Below are positions 55,671 through 64,000 of a stretch of DNA of 64,000 nt, piece by piece. Position 1 is the first letter of the stretch. The number at the start of each line of letters is the position of its first letter. The notes beneath the pieces were generated by a model that worked only from the letters and a program-made list of their open reading frames with translations, was not told where the DNA came from and ran no database searches. Made by a program: the position numbers and the translations under genes. Origin of the DNA: Vesta saturnalis. Its lineage: Eukaryota > Arthropoda > Insecta > Coleoptera > Lampyridae. Location of the stretch: positions 1,123,001-1,187,000 of the forward strand of contig JARFJB010001595.1 of NCBI GenBank assembly GCA_036346205.1, in the 5' to 3' direction.

Positions 55671-56328
55671 TAAAATCATCACCGATGTGAAGTTAGCAAT
55701 AAGATTCCAGCAATAGTTTTTGCATATTTATTGTGAAGTTAGCAATAACTTTCCAGCAATAAATGTGCAACGTGCATTTAGCCCTTAATATCAACCCTCC
55801 TATTGTGTTAACAGTTTGGTTTCACTTATTTTGTTCGGGTCATTATGTTCCGGAAGCCTATATTGATTTAATAATTAATTACGGCTAAACATAGCGCAAA
55901 TCAAAAGGATTCTTTGTTTGGTACGTTGAAACTTGAGACCTAAATGTAGGGCTTGTTACGGACAAATGCATATTTTTAAAATTAAGATGTCGTTCAATAA
56001 TTAATGTTTAACTGTTCCAACATAATAATTTTTTGTTTTTTTACTACTTTTCAAAAATGGGGGTTGATTGCGGGTGTAAATATAGTTAATTTGAAATCGG
56101 GTGAAAAGGGAGTTACAGTTAGTGTCGATCGAACCCGCTCGTTGTGATTAATTAAATACCTTCACTGTAAACAGTTTCTCTTTAAAATATTTCTTGCGTG
56201 TACATTTTCTTTTGAATTAGCCAATGCTAATTTTTCTTTTCTTTCGGGTGCTAGTTTTAATGTGTTTTTCAAATATTAATCTATAAATAAAGTATCCCGT
56301 TTTGAAGCTAAACCGCGTATGTTAACGA

Positions 56329-56369
<41 letters not shown>

Positions 56370-57070
56370 TCAATGAAAGGAAGTGTAAGTAGGTATTTTT
56401 ATATAAATTAAGGCTGGCAGCAAATAATTCTACAAGCCTATATAACCTATTAAAATCGAGCATTACCTTAAAAAGGTGTCTCTTTCGTACGCGGGCTCAT
56501 TAAGCTGAAATCTGCCAAAATAAAAGACAGCACAGGGCTCCCTCACTCACTATTATTTATATTTGTGTCGAGGTGGGCGTGAGCGAACGGGTACAGGATA
56601 CCGCTTGGTTAAAATTGTAATACTCAATTCCGGAGTGTGTACATACTCCCGGGTCCAGATGACCATTAAACACATCGAATTTTATTTTTATTGTTTTTAT
56701 TGTTGTATAGATGAACGTGTAACCTGAAATAGGGGCCTGTATTTTTCTAACACACTCACAAGTTTATATCGGTTACGATGTTATGATCGTTTATACCCTT
56801 GTAAGGCTTTGTTTAATGAGTTTTTTGTGTCAGTTTGTTTAGTAGAATTGTTTGGCTGCAAACCAATTTCTCTTTATATGTAATTTATAATTTACGTATG
56901 TATTTTGTGCTTTAGTAGTCACTAAACAATTGTTTACGTGTAAATCCCTTGTCTATTTTCTTTTGTCCTTGCCTTTACTTTATTATCACCTGTGCAATTT
57001 TATTGTTGTTGTATTTGATATGTACCGTAATTTGCCTTATTGTTTTAAGTGCTTATTTACTTAAAGACCG
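55671..57070. other. non-coding interval with (TG)n at 56331-56369
   Basis: A near-perfect direct repeat, GTGAAGTTAGCAATAA, occurs at about 55687 and 55734. There is one (TG)19 tract at 56331-56369. No gene could be supported. Confidence 0.5.
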
Positions 57071-57425
57071 GCATGATTGGTTTTAAAGGGCCACATGTTT
57101 GTTATTACGATTTTTATTCTGATTATTTATGACACAATTGTGGGTGTGACTACATGTTTTTTTTTTTTGTTTATATGTAACTAAACTGCTTTTTATTTAT
57201 TTTTCTGTTAATGTTATAATTTTGTACGCACTTTAATCTGATTTAATGGTGTTTTGTTATATATTTAACCCTTGCATTGTTTTTTTTTTATTTGATTTAT
57301 TAAGGTATTTTGCAATTACTGATATATGAATAAAGTGGGTTTTATTGGTAGTTCTTTCCCACAGTAGTATATTAACGGGCTGAACCATCATTGCGTGAAA
57401 GCTTGTAATTTTAATTTGAGTAGTT
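57071..57425. repeat. dispersed repeat A, copy 2
   Basis: Counterpart of 5841-6200 in the same orientation, with scattered differences and expanded T-runs. Confidence 0.75.
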
Positions 57426-57654
57426 TCATTATTGTTTACTTGCCCCACATGATGCAACACTTAACCTCGTCCAGCTTATCTTAGTCAAATAGCACAACGT
57501 ACCTACCAATAGACTGCCAATTCGTGTGATTAGATTTGAGGTTTACGTAATTAAATATCAGACTTGTAAATAAATTCTAAGGAAAGTCAAAGCAAGGCAA
57601 GAAATTAATTTGAGTAATAGTAACATTATTGTCAGTAAAGTCAACATAAATCAC

Positions 57655-58060
57655 TTAGCGATAGTTTTGTTCCTGAGTTTGCAATATTGCAAATAAGTTC
57701 AGATTATACTTTTCAAGATAGGGTACCTGGAGGACGCTACAATCTGTACATAGGTATTTTGAGCAATTACAGTACACCATATTAGTCTTATTATCATTTG
57801 AAGAGGAACAAAAATTACATGTTTTACGCTTGGTTGTGGTTGATTGTTCCCTTACTTCGGCATTACTGGTTGGATAACGTGACTGTATAACCATTTAAGC
57901 TGCAGGAATACTTCGAGGAAGACGTTTTCTTTCTTGCAATAATAATCACCGTTTTGTAAGTCTTCCAGTATTCCAGGTTGGAGTTATTTCGTACCACAGA
58001 ATATCAGTGTTGTAAGCTGAAACGTCCATGATATTGTAAAATATAGTCATTGGCCATCCA
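57655..58060 (-). pseudogene. piggyBac-type transposase C-terminal fragment
   Basis: The reverse strand shows WPMTIFYNIMDVSAYN near 58050-58000. This matches the conserved R-W-P-x-x-x-F-Y-N-x-x-D block of piggyBac enzymes. After a stop and frame change comes a Cys-rich end, CNFCSSSNDNKTNMVYC with CSKYLCTDC, the usual C-terminal zinc-finger-like domain (57655-57894). The catalytic DDD region is absent. The right edge is exactly where the LINE 7 sequence starts. Confidence 0.75.
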
Positions 58061-58062
58061 AA

Positions 58063-60540
58063 TATTTTTTATATACAAAACCGCCGGACAAAAATGTAAA
58101 AAGTTTTATGACTGAATTAGTAAACTTTTTGTCAACCAACAGCAATCGAAACATAATAATAATAGGAGATACAAATATTAACACACAGGACAGCGAAAAT
58201 CCAAATGTATACGATTTCGAAACCCTTCTTCACGGAAGTGGGCTATCTGCCGCTATTCAGAGCACTACACGTGAAGAAATTAAAGAGTGAACTTTAAAAA
58301 AATCTCTAATCGATCATATTTACATACGCTCGAATCTTAGAAATGCAAAATCAGCCGTAATAAAACATAAAATGTCAGATCACTATCCAATTTGCATAAG
58401 ATTAGAATCTGATTCGTTTAACAAATCTACATTTACACTACACTACACGATGCCAAGAAAAATATTACGGAGGAACCTTGTCCCTGGAAATACAGAAGAT
58501 AAACTGGAGGTCCCTAGAAGATAACAATATAAATAAATTTACAAAAAAAATGTCATTCAAAAGTTTAATATCTTATATAACGAAAACAAGATATCAACAA
58601 CAAAAAATGCAAAAAAAAACTAGGACAACTTGTAAACCATAGATGAATGACGTACTGTATATAAAAATAATGCAAAGAGATAAGTTATACAAAAAGTGGA
58701 AAAGCTGCCCGAACAACGTAGACTACAGGGATATCTACAAGAGATATAGAAACTCTCTGAACAATGAAATAAGGAATGTCAAAGATAACTACATCCGAAA
58801 CATATTCATTAAATGCGACACCAATGCAAAGAAGATGTGGGAAGAAATAAATTTCCAAATTGCGAATAAGAAAACTAAAAACGTTGACGTCAAGATAATG
58901 AATACACTTGGACAAAAGTATGGCAGAAAAGACTTAGTTGCTGAATTCTCAAGAACGTTTAAAACACAAATCAACAAATTGATGGCAAACTGTAACAAAA
59001 TTCAAGAGACAAAAATAAAACAAGAACCTATTTACAATCTTTTCATACCGGCATCAAAGGAAATAAACATCGAAAAAATTATAAACACTTTAGACGTTAA
59101 GAAATCGCCTGGGATTGACAATATCAGAGCTGTGGACATAAAAAATAACGTCACAGAATTTAAACGCGTTATATATAATTTAATAAATACTTCCTTAAAG
59201 AAAGGAGAATTCCCTAAGGACTTAAAAACCTCAATAATTCGACTGATTTATAAAAAAGGTAGCGCCATGGATTTCAACAATTACAGACCGGTTAGCTTAC
59301 TATCGGTAATAGAAAAAGTTTTGAAAGAGTATGTCGTAAACCATTTAAACAAATACTTAATGGAAAATAAAGTTTTACATCAAAATCACTTCGCGTTCCA
59401 AAAAGGGAAAAGTGCTGAACAGTTGTTATTACAGGTGACTGACCAAATTAACAATTAACTGGACCAAAATAATTATTCTACAGCAATATTTATAGACATC
59501 TCAAAAGCATTTGACACGGTCAATCATAAACTACTTGTAGAGTGTCTAGAAGACGTAGGGATTAGAAATAATTACCTGCGGTGGTTTGAAAACTACCTAC
59601 ACAACATAGCATTTGTTGTGAAAATTGAAATCGAATTAAACGCAAAAGAAGTCATCAGTTATGGAGTCCCTCAGGGAACGAGCTTGGGCCCGGTGTTATT
59701 CCTGATTTACATAAATAAGATATTCGGAGCAGTTAAAAAAGCAGAATTGTTCATGTACGCAGATGATGCTATGTTAATGTATTCTCATCCAGATATCAGA
59801 GTATGTCAAGATATTTTACAAGAACTTAATAGCATATGCCTATGGATGAATAGCAAGAGTATTTTCATTAATGCAGAAAAAACCGTTTCTATGGTTTTCA
59901 GTACTCCTCACATGAATAAAACCATTTCAATAAAAATAATTTTACATGGAAGTGAGTGCTTATAAAATAAAAGTAGTTGTGCATGTGCAGAACTGAAAAA
60001 TAAAACGGAAACAAGTTACTTGGGTCTAATTCTTGTCAATAGGCTAAACTACAGCAAAGATATTAACAAGATATATACCAAAATAAAAAATATTACGGGA
60101 TGTCTATACGTACTAAAAAGGTACACGGATAGAAAATAATAATCATTGTATACAAGGCAATGGTCGAGTCTATTCTACGGTATGCAGTAAGAGTATGGGG
60201 ATGAAGTGACCAAACTCACATAAATAAATTAGAGTCAATCCAGATAAAATTAGTAGAAATGATATTTGCAAATCAGGGTTGCAAAAGTTATTACAGACGG
60301 CAGACAGCTTAACTCCAAAAGGATACTGTAACTACATACCTGTTCTTAATTCGTGATTATTATTCTTGTTAAAAAGAACTTTTGATATTGTAGTAAGAAA
60401 ATCAAACAATGAAAGCATTTCACATTTTTCTAATAGTTTTTATGATAATTGATATACAAGGATTCAAAACATCAAAATACGTATTTACACCTAAAGAGGT
60501 AGCAGTATATAATGGAAATCAAGCTGCCCATTCTATGTTC
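58063..60540 (+). pseudogene. LINE 7 ORF2: endonuclease remnant and reverse transcriptase
   Basis: The endonuclease tail has NIIIIGDTNIN (58155), then stops, and SDHYPICIRL (58375). After a break, the long frame 58643-59458 has KLYKKWKSCP, KSPGIDNIRAVDI, FNNYRPVSLLSVIEKVLKE and FAFQKGKSAEQLL. A TAA interrupts at NN-stop. Coding continues with AIFIDISKAFDTVNH (motif A), GVPQGTSLGPVLFLIYIN and catalytic MYADDAML (59760). The thumb region is broken by further stops. It is inactive, but the RT core motifs are clear. Confidence 0.85.
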
Positions 60541-60570
60541 TAACCATTTCATTCCAAAATTCTTTTAATA
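58063..60570 (+). mobile_element. CR1/L2-like LINE 7, 5'-truncated
   Basis: Begins in the endonuclease domain (KPPDKNVKSF) next to the piggyBac fragment and ends with a degenerate C-terminal ORF2 block near 60540. It lacks RNase H and zinc knuckles, and it differs from the minus-strand I-like array in orientation and family. The YADD box and ISKAFDTVNH motif are typical of the CR1/L2/Jockey side. Confidence 0.75.
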
Positions 60571-60649
60571 AACAACCATTTCATAAATTAATGCTTTATT
60601 ATTTAATTGCAATTTTACTACATTAAACAAAGTTAAACCTAGGTTGGTA

Positions 60650-62107
60650 GTGATTTACCACTGCCAGCGGTTAACATTTTGAGATATCGTGGATGAATCA
60701 TCTCTATTACATTGATAATTTCTTCGTCACGTTCAATTTCTTACAGGTCGTTTTCGTTTAATGTAATCCAAGCTAATTCCGATTCAGTAAATGTGTCGGG
60801 TATACTATTTGCATTATTACGTTTGCTTGCTATACGTTCAGCTCTTCTTAAAGCTTCTTTTTCAGGATATACAGCACTCTTATTTTGAGTCGTACTTTAC
60901 TCCCTTCTCCAGTTTGATCAGCTCACGATTGTTGTAAACGTACCTTTTTTAAGTCTATTTACAAAAGTAACAAACACCACATTTTGGAATTCAACACAAA
61001 ACTTTTTAATTTTACACAATAAAACTTCTTAGTCTTAATAAGCAAAGCAGCTATAACGTCCTTTTCTAATTTTGAAATACTGTTTTAGCACCGTGTTAAC
61101 ATGTCTCTTCCTCCTCTTCGTCTTCACTGGAATCTTTCGTTTCCAATTGTCTTAAGTTCTCTGTAAAATCTACTAATAGAGCTGAATTTATCTTTTGTAT
61201 TAAACAAGATAGACAGTAACGACCATCTAAATATTTCTCACACAATTTTACACCATTTTGGTAGTTTTTTTGCAAATTTCTTGCATTCTTCTTCTGCACA
61301 GAGTCGTCCAAGACCATACAAAATCCATGTTGTCATGTAGTCGAATACTAAGGCTGACAGGTGCTGCACCAAACGTTCCACAGCTGTGTGGGTATCCTGT
61401 ATTTCATAAGAACAACTACTTAAATACTTTAGCCACTTCTACATCTACTTCAACGTTACCAGGTAGCGTGATTATTATTTCCAACATTATACCTGCATTA
61501 TAACAGTGAAGTTCTAGTAACGTTTCAAGGACGTTCATGATGTTCATTCTTACATCTCCAGGCATATCAGCAACTCCAGTAATAACGTATAATACTGATT
61601 AAACCATTGACCTGATAAGTACTGCAGTCGATGTTTTATTAACCCTAACACATTCCGTAAGTCTACCATAGTTTCCCATCCAACAAACAATTCATATGAT
61701 TGAGAATCCGTTATCTGAATCATTTTATTTTCATTAACTTTTAAAAAATAATTTGTAATAAAACCTTGCTGTTCTAAAAATAACCCCCACTCACTTTCCT
61801 CAAAAACAACACTTTGATTCTTTATTCCACTTAACTTCACGACAAGTTTAAAACTTATAGACGGAGATAACCTCACGCATTTTGAGCGTGATGTGTTTAA
61901 AAAATACAGCGTTTGACCCGCCAACTGCTGATGTTTAAACTCAATGTTTTCGGTAACTGGAACTTGTTTTACAGCTTGTTGCTTGGCTTTCTCTATAAGT
62001 TTAGCAAGGTTGTTCATTATTCTCCAAATGTATCCAGCACAAATTCCACACCAGTAACTTTTGTTTTGTACGTACATAATCCCTTCTCTTGTACTATTTT
62101 AATGTAG
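60650..62107 (-). pseudogene. unrecognised protein gene, frameshifted
   Basis: Minus-strand coding trace in at least four pieces. Piece one (62077-61550, 175 residues) has KLIEKAKQQAVKQ, then SPSISFKLVVKLSG, SVVFEESEWGLFL and LRNVLGLIKHRLQYL. Piece two, in another frame, has DMPGDVRMNIMNVLE and IMLEIIITLPGNVEVDVEV (61550-61430). Piece three (61317-61096) has KLCEKYLDGRYCLSC and an acidic end SSEDEEEEE. Piece four (about 60890-60655) has EALRRAERIASKR and FTESELAWITLNE with stops. No family could be named. It may be a transposon- or virus-derived gene, or a decayed host gene with introns. Confidence 0.4.
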
Positions 62108-62109
62108 GC

Positions 62110-62770
62110 TAGTTACGGATTTTTTGCAATACAATAATAATTAGGTCGGGGCAATCTCTATCTACAATATAATATGCATCAGAAGGCCGGAACTAGAACA
62201 TACAACCCTGAGCACATATGAAAAGTAGGAAATTGACTTCTGTCATTAGCAATTAAGCCGTTATGTAAATACTTATTTTTTTATGTAGGAAGTGGTAAAA
62301 TCAACCTCTCCGTTATTTGGTAGCAATAATTTTAGAAATAATTTGAATTTCCGAGGGGCCCCTCCGCGATAGAACCGACGTTATATAGGTAGGCTGCGCA
62401 AGTTTATGTCATCTTTCTTTATTGCAAATATCGAAAACTGTGCCTAATGAAGAAAAGGTAAAATAGTAACTTTAACCGCATAAACCTCTTGGAACCATAA
62501 GCCGTCCTCCGTATTCCGTCCAGGAGTTGAGTAGTGAAATATAATACATTGTACTTGAATGAAATAAATTTTGTTCCAAACGAGACTTAATGTGTTTACT
62601 AATGGAAGCTGACTGCAAGCTTCACTTACAATCCGAAAACAGCTTTACAATATAGAATGCAGGTCAAAAAAAGGTTAAGCCAGACTAGAGTCAGTTCTTT
62701 ATTTATAATGTAGGTCAAAAGGTTGCGCTGGGGATAAAACTATCATGCTCATTAGTGGATCAGGCTGAAG
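62110..62770. other. non-coding interval, nothing recognised
   Basis: No supported gene or repeat. Confidence 0.45.
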
Positions 62771-62774
62771 TAAT

Positions 62775-63060
62775 CAAACCGAGTTAGTAGCGTAGTGATC
62801 ACACGACCTGCTTAGCATTCCGGAGGTAATGTGTTCGATTTCCATTACCGTCTACGTTGTATGAGGTTTTTTCAGGGGGTTTCCTCATACAGATGTAGCG
62901 GCATGTCACTGCGTATATGCACGTCATGTGCGGCTACTTAGGCGAATGCTGGGGTAGTATTTTCCCCCTGAGAACCCTAAATTCACCTACTCGCAAGCAG
63001 TGTCAACGTAAGGTGAGGATAATAATCAAAATCTATTGCTGCTATTTTACATTACTATGA
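62775..63060 (+). mobile_element. tRNA-derived SINE
   Basis: A-box-like segment TTAGTAGCGTAGTGATCACACG at 62783-62804 and B-box-like TGTTCGATTTCC at 62832-62843, 28 bp apart. This is the normal spacing for a tRNA-derived head. A SINE-like body follows (TTTTTCAGGGGGTTTCCTC...GAATGCTGGGG), ending in an AATAATAATC-type tail near 63030. No clear target-site duplication was found. Unlike the 19270-19458 family, the tRNA domain is at the 5' end. Confidence 0.65.
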
Positions 63061-64000
63061 AGTGCATTCCTGTCGTATGAAGAGAACGTTTGGATCCCAG
63101 ACGTTGTTACCATATGGTTTTTTAGTCATGAGTATTTCCGTAATAAAGAATATTTAAGCGTTGCGTTTTATAGTTATTTCAAGTTTTCTACATTAATGTT
63201 ATAAAAATACATGTATTATCGACTGTAAATTGTTTTCAGGAACTAACCGAAACCTTTAGCACCCCATAGTTTGGGTGGTGTGGTACATAGACACAGTAGC
63301 ACCCTTTCACATAACATCATTAAAATGTTATTTACAAAAAAAAGAATGAAGAGCGATGCACACCTTTTTTTATTACGAAAACACGCTTTCCAAAAGTTGT
63401 GAGGGGTTGTGTATTGCTAGGTTAATTCTTGCATCCCATTGCCAAGAGACAATTTAACATAATAGAACTTTATGTGCACAAATTTTTATAGCACTGGAGA
63501 CTTCGCACGATGACTTCCGAGTTCTATTAAGATTTAACAGTTGTTCAAATAGATACAATTATAAAAAATGGAAATATGTTACAGTAGCCGTATGCGCTTA
63601 AAAACCTAAGGATCTTTAGCTCGTTCATATTTTGCTATCAATCAACAAAGAGCAAGTAAATAACTTGTCTTATGTAGCAAATGCGCACAATGAGTTAGCA
63701 TTATTATCCTACTTGTTCTCTACACATTTTCTGTACTAGTTTACAACGTTACAGAATTCCGTAATTATCAAACAGTACGATATCACCAAAACACATAATT
63801 TTCTTTATGCAAACCGGAATTTACTTTTGTCACATTTTAACAAACAAGAACACTTAATGCGCACTTTTGTAATATTAATAAATATCTCAAAGTGACAAGA
63901 AATATTTAATGAAAAGATTAACAAGATAATGGTACTACTATATATACCTGGCCCCATTTAGGACGAGAATAAGTATATTTCGTTTGTGAAACACTACGGA
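63061..64000. other. AT-rich non-coding interval to the window end
   Basis: No supported feature. Confidence 0.5.

Overview
This is an AT-rich eukaryotic window, most likely from an arthropod and probably an insect. It carries decayed mariner and piggyBac copies, non-LTR elements of the I, RTE and CR1/L2-like types, and two remnants of Maverick/Polinton-type virus-like DNA transposons. There are also short introns with GTAAGA...AG borders, tRNA-derived SINEs and abundant (TA)n and (TG)n microsatellites. The species cannot be named from the sequence. No rRNA, CRISPR array or bacterial operon is visible. Nearly every long coding trace belongs to a mobile element and is broken. The one clean host-like gene is a cysteine-rich, antistasin-like secreted-type protein at about 6.8-7.24 kb (minus strand, last two exons).

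Layout, left half. 1-3.17 kb is a Maverick remnant: a small ORF, integrase (+) and protein-primed-type DNA polymerase B (-). 3.16-3.39 kb is microsatellite. 4.3-5.5 kb is an RTE-type LINE fragment (+). 5.84-6.2 kb is a dispersed repeat followed by (TA)n. 6.8-7.24 kb is the antistasin-like gene and 7.4-8.5 kb a mariner pseudogene. 9.08-11.08 kb is mainly TG/TGCG satellite-like DNA. 12.2-12.64 kb holds two SINE relics and 13.38-13.92 kb a second dispersed repeat. 14.6-22.28 kb is a second Maverick: capsid and minor virion gene remnants (-), packaging ATPase, a DUF8207-like protein and integrase (+), and polymerase B (-). It is interrupted by a small LINE 3' end and by a SINE with a target-site duplication. 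An unusual GC-rich, promoter-like island lies at 16.24-16.92 kb.

Layout, right half. 22.28-52.65 kb is a 30-kb, almost uninterrupted head-to-tail array of six I-clade-like LINEs, all on the minus strand. It also contains an ORF1-only 'half-LINE' and a short LINE copy with an internal inversion. At most junctions the 5' end of one copy directly abuts the (TAA)n tail of the next. The copy at 39.1-44.7 kb is the best preserved (gag, endonuclease, RT, RNase H). The two rightmost copies have no RNase H domain. All copies that retain the ORF1-ORF2 spacer carry repeated TATCACAG boxes there. 52.7-57.6 kb is gene-poor, with an ORF1 C-terminal relic and second copies of both dispersed repeats. 57.65-60.57 kb is a piggyBac C-terminal fragment abutting a 5'-truncated CR1/L2-like LINE (+). 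60.65-62.1 kb is an unrecognised, frameshifted protein gene (-). 62.77-63.06 kb is a tRNA-derived SINE.

The window therefore reads as nested transposon accumulation around a sparse host gene, not as a co-ordinated operon. Its most informative parts are the tandem LINE array, with its recurrent spacer motif and loss of RNase H, the ORF1-only element, and the SINE that dates after the Maverick.
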